Shown one piece after another: positions 42,030 to 49,417 of a DNA stretch of 60,585 nucleotides. A program made the position numbers and the translations under genes. The DNA lies in the NCBI GenBank assembly GCA_035527455.1, contig DATLAN010000547.1, positions 1-60,585 of the forward strand, in the 5' to 3' direction. The notes below the pieces were generated by a model, which was not told the origin of the DNA, ran no database searches, and saw nothing but the letters and a program-made list of their open reading frames with translations. Origin of the DNA: DATLAN01 sp035527455. GTDB lineage: Bacteria > Planctomycetota > Planctomycetia > Pirellulales > Thermoguttaceae. Each line of letters begins with the position of its first letter. Position 1 is the stretch's first letter.

Positions 42030-43154
42030 CTAGCGGAGGATCTCTACGTGCGAGCCGAGTGAAAGGATGCCGAAAACGTCCTCGATGTCCTTGTTGGCCA
42101 TCCGGATCGCGCCGCGGCCGGTCGTGCCGTGGAGGTTCAGCGGGTCGTTGGTCCCGTGGATACCGAGGCGGGTCTGCTCGCCGATCTGCCCGCCCAGGCC
42201 GACCCAGAGCCTTCCGTAGGGATTCGTCGGATCGCCCCCCGCAGCGGTTCCCGTGGATCCGTAGTACGCGGGGTCTTCCTTCTTCTCGCAGACGATGTAG
42301 GTACCTTCGAGATTGCCGCGGTCGACGTCGACGCCGATCCCGATCGGAAACGTGCCGGCAAAGCGCCCGTCCAGGAACAATGTCAGTTCACGCCGCTCGA
42401 GGCGGATTCGCGCTTCGAACGGACCTCGGACGACCTTCAACTGCTGGCCCGGCACGAGGTTCGCCGGATCGCGAATGAAATTGATCTTGCCCAGCAGTTG
42501 CCAGGGGACGCCGTACTGTTCGGCGATCTGCGGCAGCGTATCGCCTGGTCGGACCGTGTGCGGCTGCTCGAGCAGATCTTGGGTCGAATAGATCACGGTC
42601 CCAGCCAGCTTGTTGAGCAGATCGTTGACCTGGCTGGCCTGTCCGGGGGAGAGCCTTTGGTCGTCGTACAAGTCGCTGAGCGCCAGGTGGGCTTCCGCAT
42701 AAGATCCTTCCTCGATCTTCATGCGCACCGCCTGGAGGTAGCTGCTGAACCAGTCGGCCAACGTGTCTGGGTAAGCAGAACCGGGCTGATCCAGGGAATT
42801 TCCCGGCGGGGGCATGGCGCCGAACGAGCCGGGACCGCTGGAGGGGTCGGGCTGACCGATGGTAGGATAAGAGGGCAGTGCGCCACCGGGCATGGTTGCG
42901 GCGGGGGCAGGCGTAAGACCGGGGCCTCCGCCGGGAAATGTCCCGACCGGCGCCGGAGAGACGGTCGTCGCTCCGTTGGGAAAGGTCGGCGTGGCCAAGT
43001 CCGGCCCGGGGATCTGGGCCGTCGGGTTCCCCGGCCAACGCGGGGCCTCTTCCAGGGAGTCGTTGGTCGTGGACTTGCGGTTGATCGACACGTACACTCC
43101 GTACGCGACCGCCACCAAGACCGCGACGACAAAGAGGGGCTTCAGCGAGTTCAT
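42030..43154 (-). CDS. LysM + L,D-transpeptidase-fold protein lacking the catalytic Cys
   Basis: 374 residues: membrane helix (about 5-22), Pro/Gly-rich spacer, a helical stretch (about 135-190), a LysM module (HTVRPGDTLPQIAEQYGVPWQLLGKIN) and a YkuD domain. The YkuD start (ARIRLERRELTLFLDGRFAGTFPIGIG) and LGIHGTNDP with His333 are normal, but where active enzymes have SHGCIRM this one has GRGAIRM: Arg347 for His and Ala349 for the nucleophilic Cys. It is thus probably unable to cross-link peptidoglycan by the known mechanism and may act as a wall-binding or regulatory protein. AAGGAGG precedes the ATG at 43154. It is divergent from a zinc-ribbon gene. Confidence 0.85.
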   Translation of the reverse strand: MNSLKPLFVVAVLVAVAYGVYVSINRKSTTNDSLEEAPRWPGNPTAQIPGPDLATPTFPNGATTVSPAPVGTFPGGGPGLTPAPAATMPGGALPSYPTIGQPDPSSGPGSFGAMPPPGNSLDQPGSAYPDTLADWFSSYLQAVRMKIEEGSYAEAHLALSDLYDDQRLSPGQASQVNDLLNKLAGTVIYSTQDLLEQPHTVRPGDTLPQIAEQYGVPWQLLGKINFIRDPANLVPGQQLKVVRGPFEARIRLERRELTLFLDGRFAGTFPIGIGVDVDRGNLEGTYIVCEKKEDPAYYGSTGTAAGGDPTNPYGRLWVGLGGQIGEQTRLGIHGTNDPLNLHGTTGRGAIRMANKDIEDVFGILSLGSHVEILR

Positions 43155-43236
43155 GATCGTCCTCCTTGACGATGCATCCGGTTTTTCGTTCTCTTTCGGA
43201 TTGAGGCCGCAGAAAAAGCGAACTGGGGGAACAGCC

Positions 43237-43512
43237 GTGGTTAACGACGATTTGTGGTTCGAAGATTCCGGTGATGAACTGCTCGACGACGAATTTCCCG
43301 ACGAAAACGAACACGACGACGATCTCAGCCGGACGCTGCCCTGTCCCCAGTGCGGTGCCGACGTGTATGAAGACGCCGTGCAATGTCCCCATTGCGGCAA
43401 CTACATCACCCACGACACCCACGTCTGGTCGGGACGGCCGCTCTGGTGGATCGTCCTGGGTCTGTTGGGCGTCCTGGCCACCATTTTGGCCCTGGCCGGC
43501 TACTTCGGCTAG
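43237..43512 (+). CDS. Small zinc-ribbon membrane protein
   Basis: 91 residues: a very acidic start (FEDSGDELLDDEFPDENEHDDD), a zinc ribbon CPQCG...CPHCG and a C-terminal membrane helix (LWWIVLGLLGVLATILALAGYFG). The start is GTG at 43237 with GGGGGA seven bases upstream. It is divergent from the transpeptidase-like gene, so the two may share a control region. Function unknown. Confidence 0.7.
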   Translation: MVNDDLWFEDSGDELLDDEFPDENEHDDDLSRTLPCPQCGADVYEDAVQCPHCGNYITHDTHVWSGRPLWWIVLGLLGVLATILALAGYFG

Positions 43513-43909
43513 AAACCGGCAAGATCATACGGAAACTTGCCGATCGATGCTACACCAAACTGGGGGAAACGCTCAAAAACTCAAAAAGGGTGCAAAACAC
43601 TCGTCTTGGCTTGCTTGGCGTTTGCCTTCGAGCCCTCTTAGCCTCGGCCCAGCTCGACTAGAAGATAACACACGTCTTGCCAAAGGAGTCCAACCGTGGT
43701 CCCAGCATGCCTACTCTGCCTTGCCAGGCTAATCGTCTCTTCCGTTGCGGAATTCGCCATCTTTCCAAATGGGACGGTTTCGTACTTGGCCGCTCAATTG
43801 GACAACTGAGTCCCACGATGGCATTTCCGATATTGTGACCGGGAGTCAGCAGTCGCTACAATTCGCGAGACTGTGGTTGGCGCGTGGGCAAGCCGCGAGG
43901 TAATCGAAT
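43513..43909 (+). other. 397-base spacer
   Basis: A CGGCAAG/CTTGCCG hairpin follows the zinc-ribbon stop without a T-run. The right part carries the promoter candidate at 43833-43862. Composition becomes more A/T-rich here. No gene seen. Confidence 0.4.
43833..43862 (+). promoter_or_regulatory. Promoter candidate for the small membrane protein pair
   Basis: TTGTGA (43833-43838), 18 bases, TACAAT (43857-43862); leader about 40 nt. Confidence 0.5.
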
Positions 43910-44257
43910 TTGGACATATCCACACTCCTGAGTTGGATGAATGTCATCCTCCCTGGTGCGGTAACGGTAATTCTCATTCCGCTTACCATTTACTTCGTCA
44001 GGTACTACTGGGACCGACGAAGATGGCACGCTTTCGAAGAACGTGTTTGTGTGTGGGCAAGAACGCAGGTTGAAGAAGGCTTGCTTCAGATAGCTGATGA
44101 TTTGACGGAGGCCATGAAGCCCGAGGAGTGGAGTGCTCTGGTTGTGCGAGAACTCAGTGAAGCTGGATTCGAGCCGACGAGGATCAAGGAGCTACTCGAG
44201 GTCGCCGTGTCGTTTGCGCAGGGACTTGCCAGCCAACAGATACCGGAATACTCATAA
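43910..44257 (+). CDS. Small single-pass membrane protein, unknown
   Basis: 115 residues. One helix (ILPGAVTVILIPLTIYFVRYYW, about 13-34) followed by a helical soluble part (WARTQVEEGLLQIADDLTEAMKPEEW). The start is TTG at 43910 with GCGAGG nine bases upstream; ATG at 43937 is an alternative. Codon use is visibly less GC-rich than in neighbouring genes, about half G+C by eye, suggesting recent arrival. It probably forms a unit with the next gene, 24 bases on. No family recognised. Confidence 0.6.
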   Translation: MDISTLLSWMNVILPGAVTVILIPLTIYFVRYYWDRRRWHAFEERVCVWARTQVEEGLLQIADDLTEAMKPEEWSALVVRELSEAGFEPTRIKELLEVAVSFAQGLASQQIPEYS

Positions 44258-44281
44258 TTCGTGCCGAAGAAGGAGTAGACA

Positions 44282-44617
44282 ATGGAAAACCCGGCCGATC
44301 GGAAAGAAAGAGCCCTTGAGTTAGCGCGGGAATGGAATAACGCGTTGGCCAGACGCGTAACCCGCTGGAAACGGCTGCGTCTTGCGATCGCCGTCCTGCT
44401 CACCGGAGTCGGGATTGCGACCACCTTTTCGACAGTCGCTTGGGCCTGGTCGGTACCATGCTTCCTCGCAGCGTTTATCGCTTACTTGCTCTATCTGGAT
44501 TCGCGCGACCAAGTGCGCGAAATAAGATCGCGCTCGTGGGCTACGATTACGCCGAGAATAAGCCGCTTGAAAGAACGAACTCACAAGGCTGCTGCAAAAG
44601 CAAGTTCTCCACCATAG
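44282..44617 (+). CDS. Small two-pass membrane protein, unknown
   Basis: 111 residues. A basic helical start (DRKERALELAREWNNALARRVTRWKRL) leads to two membrane helices (LAIAVLLTGVGIATTFSTVAWAW; VPCFLAAFIAYLLYL) and a basic tail. AAGGAG is well placed before the ATG. It shares the lower GC content of the preceding gene. Function unknown. Confidence 0.65.
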   Translation: MENPADRKERALELAREWNNALARRVTRWKRLRLAIAVLLTGVGIATTFSTVAWAWSVPCFLAAFIAYLLYLDSRDQVREIRSRSWATITPRISRLKERTHKAAAKASSPP

Positions 44618-44636
44618 CGTCGAAGCATCCGCGCCC

Positions 44637-45953
44637 CTACTTCCCCTCCCGCAGCCTTGCGCGAATCGCCTCCAGCCGCTTGGCCAGCTCCTGCTCGAAC
44701 CCCCGATCCACCGGCCGATAATACTCGCGCTCCACGCCGAGGTAATCCTGCGCGGCGACGGCGTCCGGGTGGTTGTGGGCGTACTCGTACCCCTCGCCGT
44801 GTCCCAGACGCTTCGCGCCGGCGTAGTGCCGATCCTTCAGGTGCACCGGTACGGGCAGCAGCCGGCCTTCGCGAACGTCGCGCCGGGCTTCACCGATGCC
44901 CAAGGTCGCCGCGTTCGATTTCGGCGCACACGCCAGGTACGTAACGGCCTGGGCCAGCGTCAACTGGCATTCCGGCAAGCCCACCAGCTCGCATGCCTGC
45001 GCTGCCGCCACTGCCAGCGGCAACGCGGCCGGATCGGCGTTGCCCACATCTTCGCTGGCCAGGATCACGATTCGCCGGGCAAGGAAGCGGACGTCCTCGC
45101 CGCCTTCGAGCATTCGGGCCAGCCAGTAGAGGGCCGCGTCGGGATCGCTGCCGCGGATGCTCTTAATCAACGCGCTGATCGTGTCGTAGTGCGCGTCCCC
45201 GTCGCGGTCGTACCGGGCGGCCTTCCGCTGGACCGACTCCTCGGCCAACTCTCGCGTGAACTCGATGGGCGACTGCTCGCTGGAGAGCACGCCGACTTCC
45301 AGGGCGGAGAGCGCTCGCCGGGCGTCCCCGTCGCTCACCTCGGCCAGGAACTCGAGCGCGTCGTCGTGCATCCGCACCTTGAAATGGCCCAGCCCTCGCT
45401 CTCGATCGGCCAGCGCCCGTCGCATCAACCGCTTGACGTCATCGGTCGAAAGGGGCTCGAATTGGAAGACGCGGCTGCGGCTGACCAGGGCACTGTTGAT
45501 CGTGAAGAACGGGTTCTCGGTCGTGGCTCCGACCAGGATCACCACGCCCTCCTCGACGTCCGGCAGCAGCACGTCCTGCTGGGCCTTGTTGAAGCGGTGG
45601 ATTTCGTCGACGAACAACAGCGATCGTTGACCGTCGGCCGAAAGCCGGTCGTAGGCATCGGCCAGGACCTCGCGGAGTTCCTTCACGCCGCTGGCCACCG
45701 CGCTGAGTTGGCGGAAGTGGCTGCGGCTCTCGGCGGCCAGCAGCCGGGCCAACGTCGTCTTGCCGGTGCCGGGCGGGCCGTAGAAAACCACCGATCCCAA
45801 CCGGTCGGCCTTCAGCAGCCGCCGCAGCAACTTCCCCTCGCCGAGGAAATGCTCCTGGCCCACGAACTCGTCGAGCGTGGCCGGCCGCATCCGTGCCGCC
45901 AACGGCTGGGCTTCACGTCGATTGGCTTCTTCACCGGCTTCGAACAGGGACAT
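44637..45953 (-). CDS. rarA: Replication-associated recombination protein A (RarA/MgsA)
   Basis: 438 residues. AAA+ clamp-loader-like ATPase acting at stalled forks. Seen: MRPATLDEFVGQEHFLG, Walker A YGPPGTGKTTLAR, Walker B LLFVDEIHRFNKAQQD, sensor 1 LVGATTENPFF, and the C-terminal oligomerisation domain with HYDTISALIKSIRGSDPDAALYWLARM and the end segment YEYAHNHPDAVAAQDYLG. Length typical. The upstream glycosylase gene is on the same strand, 52 bases away, so a DNA-maintenance unit is likely. Confidence 0.95.
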   Translation of the reverse strand: MSLFEAGEEANRREAQPLAARMRPATLDEFVGQEHFLGEGKLLRRLLKADRLGSVVFYGPPGTGKTTLARLLAAESRSHFRQLSAVASGVKELREVLADAYDRLSADGQRSLLFVDEIHRFNKAQQDVLLPDVEEGVVILVGATTENPFFTINSALVSRSRVFQFEPLSTDDVKRLMRRALADRERGLGHFKVRMHDDALEFLAEVSDGDARRALSALEVGVLSSEQSPIEFTRELAEESVQRKAARYDRDGDAHYDTISALIKSIRGSDPDAALYWLARMLEGGEDVRFLARRIVILASEDVGNADPAALPLAVAAAQACELVGLPECQLTLAQAVTYLACAPKSNAATLGIGEARRDVREGRLLPVPVHLKDRHYAGAKRLGHGEGYEYAHNHPDAVAAQDYLGVEREYYRPVDRGFEQELAKRLEAIRARLREGK

Positions 45954-45972
45954 GGCTCGTGGATTCCATTTA

Positions 45973-46004
45973 CAGGGTCCGTTCCATCATGCAGGGTCCG
46001 TTCC
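45973..46004. repeat. Short direct repeat between rarA and the glycosylase gene
   Basis: CAGGGTCCGTTCC at 45973-45985 and 45992-46004, 19-base period, within the 52-base gap. Confidence 0.6.
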
Positions 46005-46005
46005 G

Positions 46006-46674
46006 TCACACAGGCTCCAGCGGTTCTCCGTTGGACAGCCACTCCGACAGGGGACAGCCGTCGCACTTGGGATTCCGCTTGCGACAATAGTGCTTGCCCA
46101 GCCGCACCAACAACGCGTGAAACTCGTTGTACAATCGCACGTCCTCCGAAAGGCACCCGTGGAAATGGTCTTGGATCATGTGATAATCGGCCTCGAAGTC
46201 GATCCAGCCGTGCCGGGCGAGCACGCGATGGGTGTACGTATCGACCACGAAGATGGGCAACCCGCCCGCGTAGAGCAGGATCGAGTCGGCCGTTTCCGGA
46301 CCGATGCCGTGGACGGCCAGCAGTTCCTCCCGCAAAGTGGCCAGGCCGCGGCCGAACATCGCTTCCAACGACCCGTCGTAACGCTCGACGAGGAATTCGA
46401 GCAAACCGCGGAGCCGTCGCGCCTTGATGCGAAAGTACCCGGCCGGACGGATCAACTCTTCCAACTCTTCCGGCGGCACGTCGTACAACGCGTGTGGCTG
46501 CAGGAGGTCGGCTCGGCGGAGGTTGCCGATCGCCTTCTCCACGTTCTGCCAGTTGGTGTTCTGCACGAGCACGGCGCCGACCATCACTTCGAAGGGTGAC
46601 TGTCCGGGCCACCAGTGCTGGGGGCCGAAGGCGTCGAACAAGCGGCTGTAAACTTCGGTCAATGTTGCGGTCAT
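46006..46674 (-). CDS. HhH-GPD DNA glycosylase (endonuclease III/MagIII-like)
   Basis: 222 residues with the endonuclease III fold. The helix-hairpin-helix loop VHGIGPETADSILLYAG has Glu127 where endonuclease III has the catalytic Lys, which excludes classic lyase activity and points to the MagIII (3-methyladenine glycosylase) branch; the catalytic Asp145 is in VVDTYTHR. The C-terminal cluster region has Cys197-x6-Cys204-x2-Cys207 but the usual fourth Cys five residues later is Leu, so the 4Fe-4S cluster may be absent or use another ligand. It removes damaged bases by inference. It lies directly before rarA. Confidence 0.8.
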   Translation of the reverse strand: MTATLTEVYSRLFDAFGPQHWWPGQSPFEVMVGAVLVQNTNWQNVEKAIGNLRRADLLQPHALYDVPPEELEELIRPAGYFRIKARRLRGLLEFLVERYDGSLEAMFGRGLATLREELLAVHGIGPETADSILLYAGGLPIFVVDTYTHRVLARHGWIDFEADYHMIQDHFHGCLSEDVRLYNEFHALLVRLGKHYCRKRNPKCDGCPLSEWLSNGEPLEPV

Positions 46675-46950
46675 GGCGGTGTTGCAGGGGCTTCGAAGAA
46701 ACTACTATCTTAGCTGTTTTGCCGCAGTTGCCAATCTCCGCGACGGCGGGAGCCCCTTTCGTTGCGGCTGCCCTGCAAGGGCGATTCCCACCGCGGGTGG
46801 CTCAAGGGGTGCATTCGCGTGGGTCGAAGATGAGGAAGGTTCGTCAACGGGCGGGATTGAGCGTCCGTATCCGATCAACGGCGGGTACATCCCACCCGAC
46901 AAGAGTATTTCAGGGACATCAGGTTTCTCCAGCAACGCAACCACTCTCCC

Positions 46951-47706
46951 ATGGCACCATCGCAGCATCACCGGCCGCCGCATCGCGACCCGATTGCCCG
47001 GGCGGACGAGACCTACTGGGTCGAATCGCGGCAACCGCTGGCCAGCCTGGTGTTTATCGCGCCGTGGCTGGTCGTCTACGAGGCCGGCATGTTCCTGCCG
47101 GTGACCATCGCGGTGCGCAACGGGGCCGACGCGTGGTTGCGTCAATTCCTGGCTTGGGTGGGTTTCGGGCAGTACTTCCTGTTGCCGATCCTCACCGTCT
47201 GCATTCTGCTGGGGTGGCATTATACTACCCGCAAACCGTGGCGGTTTTCCCGGGGATTGCTCTGGAACATGGCCGGGGAATGCGCGTTGCTGGCCGTTTG
47301 TCTGCGGCTGCTGCTGTTTCTGCAGCACCACCTGTGGCATCCGCTGGCCGGCTCGCCGCGTCTGAATATTGCCGAGACGCTCGGCGCGACGGTCAGCTAT
47401 CTGGGAGCGGGAATCTACGAGGAGTTGCTGTTTCGGTTGATCCTGTTGTCGCTGGCGATCTGGATGCTCCGGCGATTGAAGGTCGAGCCGCGTCCGAGTG
47501 TGGTCATCGGCGTGTTGTTGACCAGTTTGATGTTCGCTACGGCCCATCACATCGGGCCCCATGGGGACCCGTTCGGTTCGTTCGTTTTCCTGTTTCGTTG
47601 CCTGGCCGGCGTATTCTTCTCTATCTTGTTTCTATGTCGCGGTTTCGGGATCGCCGCGGGCGCACACGCGGTATACGACATTCTGGTCGGATTGTTTCAA
47701 TGGTAA
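46951..47706 (+). CDS. CPBP/CAAX-type intramembrane metalloprotease
   Basis: 251 residues with about six membrane helices. The three protease motifs are present: EExxxR as YEELLFRL, FxxxH as FATAHHIG and the last His in AGAHAVYDIL. Such proteins cut within or near membranes; bacterial members are often linked to peptide maturation or immunity, but no specific substrate is seen here. The ATG at 46951 follows TCTCCC without a clear SD. It is divergent from the glycosylase gene across a 276-base gap in which nothing was found. Confidence 0.85.
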   Translation: MAPSQHHRPPHRDPIARADETYWVESRQPLASLVFIAPWLVVYEAGMFLPVTIAVRNGADAWLRQFLAWVGFGQYFLLPILTVCILLGWHYTTRKPWRFSRGLLWNMAGECALLAVCLRLLLFLQHHLWHPLAGSPRLNIAETLGATVSYLGAGIYEELLFRLILLSLAIWMLRRLKVEPRPSVVIGVLLTSLMFATAHHIGPHGDPFGSFVFLFRCLAGVFFSILFLCRGFGIAAGAHAVYDILVGLFQW

Positions 47707-47902
47707 GGTATCGAGTAAGGCCCCGCCCGACGCCGAGAGAGTTCGATCCAAGAAGGCACGTCGTTTGCATAGGCGCCAGTACGATTCGATATCAGTGCCG
47801 TCACGAAGAGCGCCGCTGCTCGCTGAAGGCAGCGCGGAACAAATTCGTTGCGATTTGTCAAGTGTGGTTTTTCGGCGTTTCCATTTCCTGCAAAAGCGCC
47901 CT

Positions 47903-47931
47903 TTGTGATTTCTGCGCGCGGTGGTTATAAT
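47903..47931 (+). promoter_or_regulatory. Strong sigma70-type promoter for the DUF2617-like gene
   Basis: TTGTGA (47903-47908), 17 bases, TATAAT (47926-47931). The leader is about 60 nt. The rest of the 292-base gap after the CPBP gene shows nothing else. Confidence 0.65.
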
Positions 47932-47998
47932 ACAAGTACGATGTTTGGAAGAATCGCCCCGCTTGGGGATCGTTCGATAGAGAAAAAGGAATTGCGGC

Positions 47999-48538
47999 GT
48001 GCTCACCGTTCGGCCGAAAGTCGCGGAACTGGTCTTCCAAGTATACGGGCGGCCTCTCCATCCGGAACTCTTCGTGATTCACCGTTCTCGCACGATTCGA
48101 CGCGGGGACTACGAGGTCAAGGTCGACATCACCAGCGCCGGGCACGTGGTCAAGTGGCGTTACGCGGGGCTGACGCTGACGGAGGTGGCCACGTCAGCCC
48201 ATCATCCGTTGCCCGAGCGACGCCGGCTGCTGTCCTATCGCCTCAAGGGCGAGCGATCCGACTCGATCGAGTGTCGCGGCGGAGTGCGCTATCAGTTCAA
48301 CTTCCAATTGGAGCCGGTCGAACCGGAGGTCTTTTGGACTTTCCAGCACGAACTGCTCCGCGACGGCCAGCGCAACGGGATGCTGCACCAGTTCGACTCC
48401 AGCGGCCGCATGGCGCTGGGCGCCTTGAGCTACATCAACGTGGAAACCCGCAACCGCACCCTGTTGGTTCAGGCGTTCCACACCTTTCCCGACGACCACG
48501 CGATCGTCAAGAGCCAGTCGTTGTACCAATTGCCCTGA
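47999..48538 (+). CDS. DUF2617-like protein
   Basis: 179 residues, soluble, beta-rich. The layout (VFGRPLHPELF, a central YQFNFQLEPVEPEVFWTFQHEL, and FPDDHAIVKSQSLYQL at the end) resembles the DUF2617 family known from actinobacteria and planctomycetes. Function unknown. Start GTG at 47999 with AAAAAGGA nine bases upstream. The stop TGA lies within the stem of a family C REP pair, which also holds the stop of the convergent hydrolase. Confidence 0.6.
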   Translation: MLTVRPKVAELVFQVYGRPLHPELFVIHRSRTIRRGDYEVKVDITSAGHVVKWRYAGLTLTEVATSAHHPLPERRRLLSYRLKGERSDSIECRGGVRYQFNFQLEPVEPEVFWTFQHELLRDGQRNGMLHQFDSSGRMALGALSYINVETRNRTLLVQAFHTFPDDHAIVKSQSLYQLP

Positions 48539-48626
48539 AGCCGCTTGCGGCTTCGCAACCCACAGAGAAAGCGTGATCGCTTCACGTCGCATACGAAATG
48601 CCGTTGCGAAGCCGCAAGCGGCTATA
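48537..48626. repeat. REP-like inverted pair, family C, spanning two convergent stop codons
   Basis: Arm 1 GAAGCCGCTTGCGGCTTC (48537-48554, CTTG loop) followed by GCAAC; arm 2 is the inverse (48603-48626). The TGA of the DUF2617-like gene is in arm 1, and the TAG of the hydrolase is in arm 2. Solitary arms occur at 22191 and 58836. Confidence 0.8.
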
Positions 48627-49416
48627 GGGCCGCGAGGAAATCGAGCAGCGCCGCGTTGAACTCGAGCGGATTCTCCATCGGCGACATGTGACCGCTTTCG
48701 GCGATTTCCACGAAACGGGCCCCGGGGATCGCTCGAGCGATCGTGCTCATTTCCTCGGGCGTCGAGAGGACGTCCGACTCGCCGACGACCACCAACGTCG
48801 GACAATCGATCTCGCTCAAACCGCCGGTGACGTCCGGCCGCCGGGCCATTCCCCGTGCGGCCGCCGCGATTCCCCTGCGGTCGGTGGAAAGCATCACGCG
48901 GCGCAGCGACTCGACCACCTCCGGCCGGTTCTCGACCGTAGCCCGGGCAAACAACTTCGGCCCCATCGCGTCGACCAGCGGCGCCGGCCCTTCCGCCGAC
49001 ACGCGATCGGCCATCTCGTGACGCGCGGCCACCATCTCGGGCGTATCGCCGGCCGCGCGCGTATCGCAAAGGATCAGCCCCCGCAATCGCGACTTGTACT
49101 TCCGCTGAAACGCCAGCGCGATGTATCCGCCCATGGACAGCCCGCAGAGCGCGATCGGCTCGCTCACTTCCATCGCGTCCAGCAGCGCGGCCAGATCGTC
49201 GGCGAACTGTTCCATGGTTACGGCCGCCTCGGTCACGCCGCTTCGGCCGAAGCCGCGCAGATCGGGCGCGATGACGCGGTACTGCCCGGCCAACGCGTCG
49301 ATTTGGGCGTTCCACATCGTGTGGTCCAGCGGAAAGCCGTGAACGAACACGACCGGCATACCTTCGCCCCGATCGGCCAACGCGAGTTCGATTCCGTTCA
49401 CATGTCGTGTTTTCAT
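48622..49416 (-). CDS. Alpha/beta hydrolase
   Basis: 264 residues. Nucleophile Ser94 in CGLSMGG, oxyanion region VFVHGFPLDHTMW, acid Asp in VVVGESDVLSTP, and His in IAESGHMSPMENP. The size and cap arrangement fit 3-oxoadipate enol-lactonase/haloperoxidase-like esterases; substrate unknown. The gene starts one base after the stop of the large repeat protein, so it is translated from the same transcript. Its stop codon lies in the REP pair downstream. Confidence 0.88.
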   Translation of the reverse strand: MKTRHVNGIELALADRGEGMPVVFVHGFPLDHTMWNAQIDALAGQYRVIAPDLRGFGRSGVTEAAVTMEQFADDLAALLDAMEVSEPIALCGLSMGGYIALAFQRKYKSRLRGLILCDTRAAGDTPEMVAARHEMADRVSAEGPAPLVDAMGPKLFARATVENRPEVVESLRRVMLSTDRRGIAAAARGMARRPDVTGGLSEIDCPTLVVVGESDVLSTPEEMSTIARAIPGARFVEIAESGHMSPMENPLEFNAALLDFLAAL

Positions 49417-49417
49417 G

